Below, piece by piece: positions 1 through 8,084 of a DNA stretch of 64,000 bases. A program made the position numbers and the translations under genes. Positions within the stretch are counted from its first letter, which is position 1. Every line of letters starts with the position of its first letter. The stretch spans positions 1 to 64,000 of the forward strand of contig JABDLD010000023.1 of NCBI GenBank assembly GCA_013001885.1, written 5' to 3'. Under the pieces are notes generated by a model. That model was not told the origin of the DNA. It made no database searches and worked only from the letters and a program-made list of their open reading frames with translations. The DNA is from Lysobacterales bacterium. GTDB lineage: Bacteria; Pseudomonadota; Gammaproteobacteria; Xanthomonadales; SZUA-36.

Positions 1-980
1 CCGGGCAGTCTATCCGCCGACGCGCGCAGCCAGAGCGAAGCAAAATCAGGCGGGTTTTCGGTAACCGGTTGCGTGTAGAACAGGTCCTCGAAAGTTGAAT
101 GGAAGTCCAGCATCAGCTGCAGCTTCCGGCCCTGCGCTTCCTGTTGCTCAACCCACCGAATGATCGATTGTGTCTCGGGCTCGGTAAAGGGCCCCCAGTC
201 CCGGTTCACGTCTTTACCGCCTTGATTGTGGCGCCAGTGTCCCGCTGCGACTCCGTCCGGATTCATCAGTGGAACGATCGCCAGCTTGAAGCGTGCGCGA
301 AACTCTCGAGCCAGGCCGGTATCGGCCAGCACCGTGTCGATGAAGGAGCGCATGGCGATGGCCCCGGTGACTTCCGGCGGGTGCTGCCGGCCAATCATGA
401 GGATGAATTCGGGCTGGTCAGCAGATTCGGCCAGGTACAGGGGCCGGCCTTCGATGCTTCTGCCGGCCAGCGTTGTCACCAGCGCCGGGTGGGCTTCCAG
501 TTCATTGATCCATTGCCGGTAAAAATCCTGCGCCAGTATTTCCTGGCCCGCAATCCATACCCTGGCCTGCTCGAGCGTCAGGGACAGTTGCACGCCTGCA
601 GAATCCGGCAGAACGGTCACCGAATCTTCGGGAGCCGCTCGCCAGGAGATACCGTCGTAGCTGATTTTTGGCCAGTATCGCGCATAACCGTAAGCGTCAT
701 GAAACTGCATTCGGACGGTCACTTCGTCACCGGGTTGTCCGCTGACCCGGAAAGCAAACCAGGGTGATTTGTTGATGGGCGGATAGTCTTCCGGGAACAG
801 GGTCAGGTCAAAACGGCCAGTGTCGGAAATCCGGCAGTTACCGATTTGGCCGCCGTCGAAGTGCGCATCGATCAGGACCGAACCGGCATGACAGGATTGG
901 TGGTGATCCGGGTACCGTGGCGTTGCGCAGCCTACCGTAAGGATGGTTGCAGCGAGGATACAAAGAATTGTTTTGTTCAT
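1..980 (-). CDS. M14-family zinc carboxypeptidase lipoprotein (C-terminus cut by window edge)
   Basis: This open frame starts at 980 and runs off the left edge after about 326 residues. The N-terminus is a lipoprotein signal with lipobox ILTVGC. A beta-rich region follows (about residues 30-140, like the N-terminal domain of cytosolic-carboxypeptidase-type M14 enzymes), then the M14 catalytic fold. Visible motifs are GRQHPPEVTG with zinc ligands His and Glu, NPDGV, HWRHNQGGKDVNRDW, and LDFHSTF with the third zinc ligand His. The catalytic Glu would lie in the missing part. M14 enzymes remove C-terminal residues from peptides; the lipobox suggests an envelope location. The ATG overlaps the stop of the upstream gene in TAATG, so translation is probably coupled. 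Family is confident, substrate unknown. Confidence 0.88.
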   Translation of the reverse strand, partial: MNKTILCILAATILTVGCATPRYPDHHQSCHAGSVLIDAHFDGGQIGNCRISDTGRFDLTLFPEDYPPINKSPWFAFRVSGQPGDEVTVRMQFHDAYGYARYWPKISYDGISWRAAPEDSVTVLPDSAGVQLSLTLEQARVWIAGQEILAQDFYRQWINELEAHPALVTTLAGRSIEGRPLYLAESADQPEFILMIGRQHPPEVTGAIAMRSFIDTVLADTGLAREFRARFKLAIVPLMNPDGVAAGHWRHNQGGKDVNRDWGPFTEPETQSIIRWVEQQEAQGRKLQLMLDFHSTFEDLFYTQPVTENPPDFASLWLRASADRLP

Positions 981-2119
981 TATCCTTCCACTTCATTCGT
1001 CTGTCCGATGGTCCCGGGTGGCCACGGCTGGCAGTCCTCGATAATTTGTCGTTCTCTGAGATCATCGGATTCAAGGATGTCAAAAAACGCGTCCAGATAA
1101 CGCAGCGCAGACCGGAGGTTTTTCTTTTCCAGTCCCGGCACGGATTTTACCACCGATACCAGCTGACTCTGCTTTTCGAGGTAGTGCGTCGTCAGCAACC
1201 CCATGCCTGTGGCGGACAGGCAATATCCCAGGTAATAACGGTCCCGGACATCATCGATCGGCAGGTCAGGCGCCGGCCCCGCATACTCGGCGTCCACCAG
1301 CCCACTCATGTCGAAATCATAGGGCAGTGGAAATTGTGCTCCAGTGGAATCCTGCAACAGAACGATATTCCGCTCCCTCAGAATGGAAAAGTCCGTGTTG
1401 CCGATCATGAACTCGAAAAGGGCCACGATGACGGCCGCGTCCCGGTCCAATTTTTCGGGGTCGAAACTGCCGCGCTCGAGCAGGGTGAATCCGTTTCTTG
1501 CGGCAACGGATTCAAAGTGTTCCGAGAAAAAAGCGTAGTTTTCAATCTTTCGGCTGGGTTTGTCCGGGTTGGGGTACGTGATGCGCACCAATCTTGCGTT
1601 CAGGCTGACCGGCGTAATCACGTTGTACAGGCGGTGCGCCAGGTATTCCCTCAACAGGTATCGCTCCCAGACAGAGGGCAGTTGCCGGTCTCTAGACGCG
1701 GTCAAGGAAAGGCCCCGTCCGCAATGCGTTGTCAGCGGCAGCAGCGATTGGCCTGCAAACGGCGTGCCCTCTGTAGTTTGCTCATCGAACTGGATAAACA
1801 GCAACGGCGCGGAACAGTTTTTTGTCAGCGAACGCCATCCGCCCCGAATCCTAATTTCGATGGGAAGCGACTGTTGGTCGCCGTGCTCATCTACGAATTC
1901 GAGCACCGTTGGCGTGTAGTCGCAGTCGTCCGATTCCCGCGGCCGGCAAAGCGTGGCGAAATCCAGCGGTATGGCGATTTTCAGGATATTGTGGCTTTCG
2001 AACAGCGGTGTGTCCGCGCGTACATCGCTGATCGCCATTGCAGCGAGCAAGCTCAGCAGCGCCAGTATCCTGACAACAGCTTGTTCAGATTTGCGCTGCA
2101 GGGCGGGGCCCTTATTCAA
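980..2119 (-). CDS. Secreted CotH-like conserved protein, paralogue of the protein at 50120-51151
   Basis: A 379-residue protein with an N-terminal signal segment (about residues 15-36). It shares a colinear set of motifs with the protein at 50120-51151: RIRGGWR near residue 85, [10 protein letters not shown], a [12 protein letters not shown] strand, MIGNTDFS, and [16 protein letters not shown] followed by DRYYLGYC. A positive RG strand, the REYLAYRL helix and a late DFD motif resemble the layout of CotH-type atypical protein kinases; that link is my inference. The best start is TTG, with TTGA joining it to the end of glcB, and its own stop overlaps the peptidase start. It therefore sits in an operon between malate synthase and a metallopeptidase. 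Function unknown. Confidence 0.75.
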   Translation of the reverse strand: MNKGPALQRKSEQAVVRILALLSLLAAMAISDVRADTPLFESHNILKIAIPLDFATLCRPRESDDCDYTPTVLEFVDEHGDQQSLPIEIRIRGGWRSLTKNCSAPLLFIQFDEQTTEGTPFAGQSLLPLTTHCGRGLSLTASRDRQLPSVWERYLLREYLAHRLYNVITPVSLNARLVRITYPNPDKPSRKIENYAFFSEHFESVAARNGFTLLERGSFDPEKLDRDAAVIVALFEFMIGNTDFSILRERNIVLLQDSTGAQFPLPYDFDMSGLVDAEYAGPAPDLPIDDVRDRYYLGYCLSATGMGLLTTHYLEKQSQLVSVVKSVPGLEKKNLRSALRYLDAFFDILESDDLRERQIIEDCQPWPPGTIGQTNEVEG

Positions 2120-4299
2120 GTTGAAAACCGGGCTTTTGCCTCGATCCGCCGGAGGTGCAGCAACGGCTCAGTGTAACCGCTGGGTTGTTCACGCCCCATG
2201 AACACCAGGTCGCAGGCCGCCAGGAAGGCGACGCTCTCCTCGAACGCCGGCGCCATGTTACGGTACAGCGGATCTCCGGCGTTTTGCTCATCCACAATTT
2301 TCGCCATCCGCTTCATCGTTTCCATGACCTGCTCACTCGAACAAATGCCGTGGTGAAGCCAGTTGCAGATATGCTGGCTGGAAATTCTCAGCGTGGCGCG
2401 GTCTTCCATCAGCCCGACATGGCTGATGTCCGGTACTTTCGAGCAACCCACGCCCTGGTCAACCCAGCGCACCACGTAACCCAGGATGCCCTGCGCGTTG
2501 TTATCCAGTTCGGCCTGTATTTCCTCGGCCGAGAGCTTTCGGTCACCCAACAGCGGCGGTGTCAGGATGTCGTCGAGGCTGGCTCGCTCGCGTGACATCA
2601 ACTCTTCCTGGCGGTTGCTGACGTTGTAGCTCAGGTAGTGCGTCGCATGCAAAGTGGCTGCGGTGGGCGAAGGCACCCATGCACAACTCGCGCCTGCTTC
2701 CAGGTGCGCCATCTTGCTGTCTATCATGGCCTTCATTTCGTCCGGCATGGCCCACATGCCCTTGCCGATCTGCGCCTTGCCGTGAAAGCCGCAAGCGAGC
2801 CCAATGTCCACGTTCCAGTCTTCATAGGCCAGGATCCATGGCTGTACCTTGATGTCGTCTTTAGGCAGGAACGGTCCGGCTTCCATGCTGGTATGTATTT
2901 CATCCCCGGTGCGGTCGAGGAAGCCGGTATTGATGAAAACGATTCTGCCGCGAACGGCCCGGATGCATTCCTTCAGGTTCACGGTCGTGCGGCGTTCTTC
3001 ATCCATCACGCCGACCTTGATCGTATGCCGGTCCAGTCCGAGGCAGTCCTCAATGCGATCGAACAGTTCATTGGTGAACGCGACCTCCTCAGGCCCATGC
3101 ATCTTCGGTTTGACGATATAGATGCTGCCGGTCCGGCTGTTCGGCATCGTGGTATTGCCGCGGATGTTGTTGACCGCACAAAGCGTCGTGATTATACCGT
3201 CGAGCATACCTTCCGGGATTTCCCGCCCTTTGCTGTCGAGCACCGCACTGGTTGTCATCAGGTGGCCGACATTGCGCACCAGCATCATGCTGCGGCCATG
3301 CAGGGTGAGGGCCGATCCGTCGGGAGCCGTGTAGAAACGGTCCGGATTCAGTCGCCGGGTAATGGGGTTGCCGCCCTTGTCAAAGGTATCGACCAGGTTG
3401 CCTTTCATCAGTCCCAGCCAATTGCGGTAAACGTTGACCTTGTCCGCCGCGTCTACGGCGGCAACGGAATCTTCGCAGTCCTGGATCGTGGTCAGTGCAG
3501 CTTCGAGACACACGTCTTTCAGTCCGGATGCTGACATCTCCCCCACCGGGTGGTCGCGATCGATTTGTAATTCAATATGCAGGCCATTGTTCTCCAGCAG
3601 CACCAAGTCTGTTCCGCCGCTCTCGGCATAGCCGGCGAACTGTTCCGGTCTGGCCAGGGAAGTCGTGCTCTCATCTTTCAACGTGATTTGAAGCCGTATC
3701 GGCCGGGAGGAGTCATCGATGGCATACTCGCTCACATCAATATGACTGCCCCGCGCCAGCGGCACGATTTTATCGAGCAGCGCAGCCGCATATTCAATGA
3801 CCTTGTGTCCCCGCCTGGGATTGAAGCGCCCGCCTTTCTCGCAGCCGTCTTCCTCGGAGATCACATCCGTTCCGTACAGGGCATCGTAAAGACTTCCCCA
3901 GCGGGCATTGGCGGCGTTCAAAGCATATCGCGCATTGCCGACCGGAACGACCAGTTGAGGCCCCGCTATGGTGGCGATTTCAGGATCGACATCTTCTGTT
4001 GTGATCTCGAAGTCGTCGCCTTCGGGCACCAGGTAACCAATGTCCGACAGGAATTGCTTGTAGGCCGGAAAGTCGATTGCGCCAGGGTGGGTGTCGTGCC
4101 ATTCATTGACCTGCGCTCTGATCAGGTTCCGCTTTTCAAGCAAAGCCCTGTTTTTTGGCCCGAGATCGTTGACCAGCGTGGCGAGGCCGGCCCAGAATTC
4201 TGCCGGCTTGACGCGGGTGCCGGGGATGATTTCATTGTCGACCAGATCGTATAATTCCCGTGCAACGGACAAACCGCTGCAGTCAATCCTGGAGATCAT
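2116..4299 (-). CDS. glcB: Malate synthase G
   Basis: A 727-residue protein, the usual length of the G isoform. It condenses glyoxylate and acetyl-CoA to malate in the cytoplasm. The sequence is recognisable throughout, including [20 protein letters not shown] near residue 75, [50 protein letters not shown] and [26 protein letters not shown] sits six bases before the ATG. Thirty-three bases separate it from the cytochrome c gene upstream, and TTGA joins it to the CotH-like gene. No isocitrate lyase or glycolate oxidase gene is in the window, so the glyoxylate source is not shown here. Confidence 0.97.
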   Translation of the reverse strand: MISRIDCSGLSVARELYDLVDNEIIPGTRVKPAEFWAGLATLVNDLGPKNRALLEKRNLIRAQVNEWHDTHPGAIDFPAYKQFLSDIGYLVPEGDDFEITTEDVDPEIATIAGPQLVVPVGNARYALNAANARWGSLYDALYGTDVISEEDGCEKGGRFNPRRGHKVIEYAAALLDKIVPLARGSHIDVSEYAIDDSSRPIRLQITLKDESTTSLARPEQFAGYAESGGTDLVLLENNGLHIELQIDRDHPVGEMSASGLKDVCLEAALTTIQDCEDSVAAVDAADKVNVYRNWLGLMKGNLVDTFDKGGNPITRRLNPDRFYTAPDGSALTLHGRSMMLVRNVGHLMTTSAVLDSKGREIPEGMLDGIITTLCAVNNIRGNTTMPNSRTGSIYIVKPKMHGPEEVAFTNELFDRIEDCLGLDRHTIKVGVMDEERRTTVNLKECIRAVRGRIVFINTGFLDRTGDEIHTSMEAGPFLPKDDIKVQPWILAYEDWNVDIGLACGFHGKAQIGKGMWAMPDEMKAMIDSKMAHLEAGASCAWVPSPTAATLHATHYLSYNVSNRQEELMSRERASLDDILTPPLLGDRKLSAEEIQAELDNNAQGILGYVVRWVDQGVGCSKVPDISHVGLMEDRATLRISSQHICNWLHHGICSSEQVMETMKRMAKIVDEQNAGDPLYRNMAPAFEESVAFLAACDLVFMGREQPSGYTEPLLHLRRIEAKARFST

Positions 4300-4332
4300 T
4301 TTTACCTTCCTAAAGCGATTTTCGCTAATACA

Positions 4333-4941
4333 TCAGTTCTGCTGGCTGGCATAAAAACTCATCAGTGCTTCGATATCTTCGGCACTGAAACTGGCCACGG
4401 TTTTTTCCATCATCGGCGGCACCAGGTGCTCGCCCGTCGGGACAAATTTCAGCGCGGATTTCATGTACGCAACCCACTGCCCCGCGATCACGGGGCCGCG
4501 CCCTGCGGTCTTGCCGCCCTCTTCATGGCAGGATTCACAGTGTTTCTCATGCAACAGGGCGCCTGCCGCCGCTGTTGCCGAATCAAATTCCTGATTGGCT
4601 GCAACAAACGGGAGGTTGCTGTAGTGATCGGCGAGCGCCGAAATATCCTCGTCGGAAAGCCCGCCCGCTATTTTGCACATATCTGTTCTGGGCCGCGAGG
4701 TGTCGCCGTGCCGGTAGGCGCTCTTGATGCAGGGCCGGCCCCATACCTGGTAGTTTCTCAGGCTGTCGGCTATATAGTCTGCGGATTGGCCCCCGATTGT
4801 CGGCATATCGCTGTGCATTGACACGCCCTGGGGGCCGTGACAGCTATCGCACTTTGACGTCAGCTCCGCGAATTCATCTGCCAGGGCAGCAGTTACGGGC
4901 GCGAGCAACAGCGCAACCAGAGAGGTCAATAGAAATTTCAT
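4333..4941 (-). CDS. Periplasmic diheme cytochrome c, c4-like
   Basis: A 202-residue protein with a signal peptide ending near ALA-DE and two haem-binding motifs, CDSCH in the N-terminal half and CESCH in the C-terminal half. Each half looks like a class I cytochrome c domain, the arrangement of cytochrome c4 and of FccA-type subunits. Likely Met ligands lie in the RTDMCK and PPMMEK regions. The role is periplasmic electron transfer; the partner is not evident. The ATG at 4941 is preferred over an upstream in-frame start because GGAGGA lies six bases before it and the protein then begins with a clean signal peptide. It appears to head the run with glcB and two secreted-protein genes. Confidence 0.9.
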   Translation of the reverse strand: MKFLLTSLVALLLAPVTAALADEFAELTSKCDSCHGPQGVSMHSDMPTIGGQSADYIADSLRNYQVWGRPCIKSAYRHGDTSRPRTDMCKIAGGLSDEDISALADHYSNLPFVAANQEFDSATAAAGALLHEKHCESCHEEGGKTAGRGPVIAGQWVAYMKSALKFVPTGEHLVPPMMEKTVASFSAEDIEALMSFYASQQN

Positions 4942-5360
4942 ATAGGCTCCTCCACGTATTCCTGCAATTTTGAATATAGGCTGACCGCGCGGCGGCCACA
5001 CTGACCCATATCACCGATGGAAGAACCTGGAAATTTGCCGCCGAAGCGTCTTGAAACAGCCGCTGTGTGAAAGCCGGTTCATCCTCCAGCCATTATCAGG
5101 GAAAATTGCCGGAGAATGAAATGCTGCCCTCGGCTGCAATTCGGCTGCTGGTTGTGATATCCGGCCCAGAGGCGTCCCCGACGCTGATGGTTAATCGACG
5201 TTCAAAAGCGGCCAGATGGAAAATTGACCTGTCCCTGGCACATGATCTCAACGTAGTTGTCCCGTCAATTGAAGTGAATAAAACCCCGATAACTGCCCCG
5301 CGGGCTAGTAAAGACGACAGGTGGTGCCGATAATGAACTTTTGAGCATCGGGAAGTCCGC
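4942..5360. other. Intergenic region between divergent cytochrome c and avtA
   Basis: About 420 bases separate the divergent starts of the cytochrome c and avtA genes, so promoters for both should be here. I could not assign a convincing -35/-10 pair. An 88-codon open frame at 5067-5333 has no recognisable domain or ribosome-binding site and I do not call it a gene. Confidence 0.5.
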
Positions 5361-6620
5361 ATGCAGCTGTCTGTGTTTGGAACCAAATTTGCCGGAGATT
5401 CCGGTATCGTCGAACTGATGGACGACCTGGGAACCGCCCTGGTGGAGAATCCCGGAATGATCATGATGGGGGGAGGGAATCCGGGCCGTCTGCCTGAGGC
5501 GGAGGCGCTATTCCAAAAACGTCTGGAAGCGGTGCTCAGCGATCCCGAAAAACGCCACAGCCTGTTTGGGCTTTATCAATCGACTCAGGGCGACCTGGAT
5601 TTTCGGAAGGAATTGGCATCCTACCTGAGGAAGCAGTTCGGCTGGCGGCTTTCAGAACGGAATATTGCCATTTCCAACGGCAGCCAGCCGGCGTTCTTCG
5701 TGCTGCTGAACATGTTCGCGGGCGAGATGCCTGATGGCGGCCGGAGGTCTATCCACCTGCCGCTGACGCCCGAATATCTTGGCTATGCCGACAGCGGATT
5801 AAGCGAAGACTTTTTCACCGCGACCCGTCCCGAAATTGAGTTACTGGACGGCCATTTGTTCAAGTACCACGTGGACTTTTCCAGGCTGGATGTGGGAACC
5901 GGAGCCGGCGCGCTCTGTGTCTCACGGCCCACTAACCCTACGGGCAATGTATTGACCGATGAAGAGGTTGCCCACCTGGATGCATTGGCAAAAGAATGTG
6001 AAATTCCGTTTATTCTCGACGGCGCCTACGGTCTGCCGTTCCCGGGGATTATTTTTACTCGCGCAACGCCACATTGGAACGAGAACACCATACTGGTTCT
6101 GAGTCTTTCAAAGCTGGGCCTGCCGGGTGTGCGCACGGGTATCATCGTCGCACGGGAAGAAATCATTCGTGCCTATGCCAATGCAAACGGTATCGTCAAC
6201 CTGGCTTGCGGCAACATCGGGCCGGCAATCGCAACGGAATTATTCAGAAGTGGTGAAATCGGGGCGCTGACACGAAGCCATGTCGCGCCGTTCTATCATG
6301 ACCGGGCGACGAAGACGGTGGCCGCATTCCGGCAAGCCCTGGGCGATTTGCCGTATCGAATTCATAAACCGGAGGGCGCATTTTTTCTCTGGCTCTGGTT
6401 CGAAGGGTTGCCCATCAGCAGTCAGCGACTCTATCAGCGCCTGAAACGGCGCGGTGTCCTGGTCGTCCCGGGACACCATTGTTTTTTTGGTCTGCAGGAG
6501 GAGTGGCCGCATCGGCACGAGTGCCTGCGCATTTCCTACGTTCAATCCGAGGATCAGGTTCGGCGGGGTATCGCCATCATCGCTGACGAGGTCAGCAAAG
6601 CCTACGCGGGAGGTGCGTGA
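5361..6620 (+). CDS. avtA: Valine-pyruvate aminotransferase
   Basis: A 419-residue fold-type I PLP aminotransferase that converts 2-oxoisovalerate and alanine to valine and pyruvate. Typical AvtA features are the N-terminal LSVFGTKFAGDSGIVELMDD and MMGGGNPGRLPEAE, the GNV loop in SRPTNPTGNVLTDEE, FILDGAYGLPFPGI, and LSLSKLGLPGVRTGI with the PLP-binding lysine. GGGAAG lies five bases before the ATG. It ends only five bases before the convergent aldo/keto reductase gene. The symbol rests on strong whole-length resemblance. Confidence 0.93.
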   Translation: MQLSVFGTKFAGDSGIVELMDDLGTALVENPGMIMMGGGNPGRLPEAEALFQKRLEAVLSDPEKRHSLFGLYQSTQGDLDFRKELASYLRKQFGWRLSERNIAISNGSQPAFFVLLNMFAGEMPDGGRRSIHLPLTPEYLGYADSGLSEDFFTATRPEIELLDGHLFKYHVDFSRLDVGTGAGALCVSRPTNPTGNVLTDEEVAHLDALAKECEIPFILDGAYGLPFPGIIFTRATPHWNENTILVLSLSKLGLPGVRTGIIVAREEIIRAYANANGIVNLACGNIGPAIATELFRSGEIGALTRSHVAPFYHDRATKTVAAFRQALGDLPYRIHKPEGAFFLWLWFEGLPISSQRLYQRLKRRGVLVVPGHHCFFGLQEEWPHRHECLRISYVQSEDQVRRGIAIIADEVSKAYAGGA

Positions 6621-6625
6621 AGCGG

Positions 6626-7600
6626 TCAGTGAAAGTCGTTTGAAAACGAAGCCGGCAGGATGATCTCGTCGATCCGCGCCAGCTGGTCCTGGCTGATTTC
6701 GATTCCACTGGCGCCGCAGTTTTCCTCGATCTGTGCGGTACGTGTAGCCCCGGTTATGCAGGAAGTGACGTCCTCCTTGTGTAGAATCCACGCCAGCGCC
6801 AACTGCGCAATGCTGCACCCGACTTCCGAAGCGACGCTTTGTAACCGGGCAATGTGTTCCAGCACTTTTTCATTGGCCGCCAGTTCCTTGATCCACTGAT
6901 TCTGCCGCTCATCCGCCGCACGGCTGGTCGCCGGCAGGGGCCGGCCCGGTTGATATTTTCCGGTCAGCAGGCCCTGCTCCAGCGGTGAAAAAACGACCTG
7001 GCCGACGCCGTGCTGTCGGCAAACCGGGAGGACTTCAACCTCCAGGTCGCGCATCAGCATGTTGTAGTGCGGCTGGCTTGAAACGGGCGGGTACAGGCGC
7101 TCTCCGCAGATGTTGAAGGTCTTCTGGATTTTATCCGCCGGCCAGCAGGAAAATCCCCAGTAGAGGATTTTCCCCTGGTGCACGAGGTCGTCCATTGCGC
7201 GCAGGGTTTCCTCCAGCGGGGTTTCATCGTCGTATCGGTGACACTGGTACAAATCTATGTACTCGGTATCCAGGCGGCGCAGGCTGGCATCGCATTGCTC
7301 CATGATGTGTTTGCGCGACAAGCCGCGGTCGTTCGGGCCATCGCCCATCGGGAAATACACCTTGGTGGCCAGCACGTAAGAGGGGCGGCTGTAGCTGCCC
7401 AGCAACCGGCCCCACATTTTTTCGCAGGCGCCGGCCGCATAAACGTTGGACGTGTCGTAGAAATTGATGCCGCACTCGAAGGCTTTGTCGATCAGCTCCC
7501 GGCCAGTCTTTTCATTGGATACATGGCCAAAGGTAAGCCAGCCGCCCAGGCCGATTTCCGACAGCTTTACACCCGAATTTCCCAAACGCCGGTATTTCAT
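6626..7600 (-). CDS. Aldo/keto reductase, Kv-beta/YghZ type
   Basis: A 324-residue TIM-barrel NADPH-dependent oxidoreductase. Motifs follow the family order: MKYRRLGNSGVKLSEIGLGG, YDTSNVYAAG with the catalytic Tyr, ATKVYFP with the Lys, and LYQCHRYD with the His. The C-terminal cofactor-binding end has the SCITGATRTAQIEEN pattern. An in-frame ATG at 7618 would add six residues (MRAGKR); I prefer 7600 because family members start at MKYR. It converges on avtA. The substrate cannot be read from the sequence. Confidence 0.9.
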   Translation of the reverse strand: MKYRRLGNSGVKLSEIGLGGWLTFGHVSNEKTGRELIDKAFECGINFYDTSNVYAAGACEKMWGRLLGSYSRPSYVLATKVYFPMGDGPNDRGLSRKHIMEQCDASLRRLDTEYIDLYQCHRYDDETPLEETLRAMDDLVHQGKILYWGFSCWPADKIQKTFNICGERLYPPVSSQPHYNMLMRDLEVEVLPVCRQHGVGQVVFSPLEQGLLTGKYQPGRPLPATSRAADERQNQWIKELAANEKVLEHIARLQSVASEVGCSIAQLALAWILHKEDVTSCITGATRTAQIEENCGASGIEISQDQLARIDEIILPASFSNDFH

Positions 7601-7688
7601 CCGTTTTCCCGCCCGCATTGATGTTTGATTAAATCAGGATACCAAATGTGCTAGCGTGGGCGGATGGCTAATTGCGTGGAGATTGACT

Positions 7689-8084
7689 ATGCACCGTTCA
7701 ACATTGGCTATTGCCTTGTGTCTGCTCTGTGCCTCGCTGGTGGCAACCCTCAGCGGTTGCCGGAATGGACAGGAAAACGTGGCGCCTGAGAACCGATCAA
7801 GCGGTGATGAGAGCCTGGCCGCATTGGCAGTCAAGGACCTGGCGGGCCGGCTGAATATATCCGCCAAAGAGATAAGCGTATTGCGCGAAGTGAACGTGAC
7901 CTGGCGGGACGGCAGCCTTGGCTGTCCGCGAGAGGGCATGATGTATACACAGGCGCTGGTTGAGGGTTCGCTGATCGTTCTGCGTGCGGGAAATGATCAA
8001 TATCAATACCATTCGGGAAAAGGGCGCCCGCCGTTTTATTGCGAGAATCCGGTCAAGCCGATGTCTAAGTCTTCCGCGGAATAA
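7689..8084 (+). CDS. Small lipoprotein with a conserved SLGCP/YTQ domain
   Basis: A 131-residue protein with a lipobox (TLSGC) after a short hydrophobic signal. The mature part carries a compact pattern, TWRDGSLGCPREGMMYTQ, then GSLIVLRAG, YQYHSGKG and FYCENP. I recognise this pattern from small uncharacterised secreted proteins in several bacterial groups but know no function. The conserved Cys in SLGCP and the late Cys in FYCEN could pair. The start at 7689 is chosen because the signal peptide then begins normally. Its last 20 bases overlap the 3' end of the convergent DUF349 gene. Confidence 0.72.
   Translation: MHRSTLAIALCLLCASLVATLSGCRNGQENVAPENRSSGDESLAALAVKDLAGRLNISAKEISVLREVNVTWRDGSLGCPREGMMYTQALVEGSLIVLRAGNDQYQYHSGKGRPPFYCENPVKPMSKSSAE

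Noticed and set aside
947-2176. Long plus-strand open frame of about 409 codons
   Set aside because: It lies opposite the CotH-like gene, has no recognisable domain, and the minus strand shows a signal peptide, paralogue motifs and coupled starts.
5067-5333. Small gene between cytochrome c and avtA
   Set aside because: No ribosome-binding site, no domain and no neighbouring operon support.
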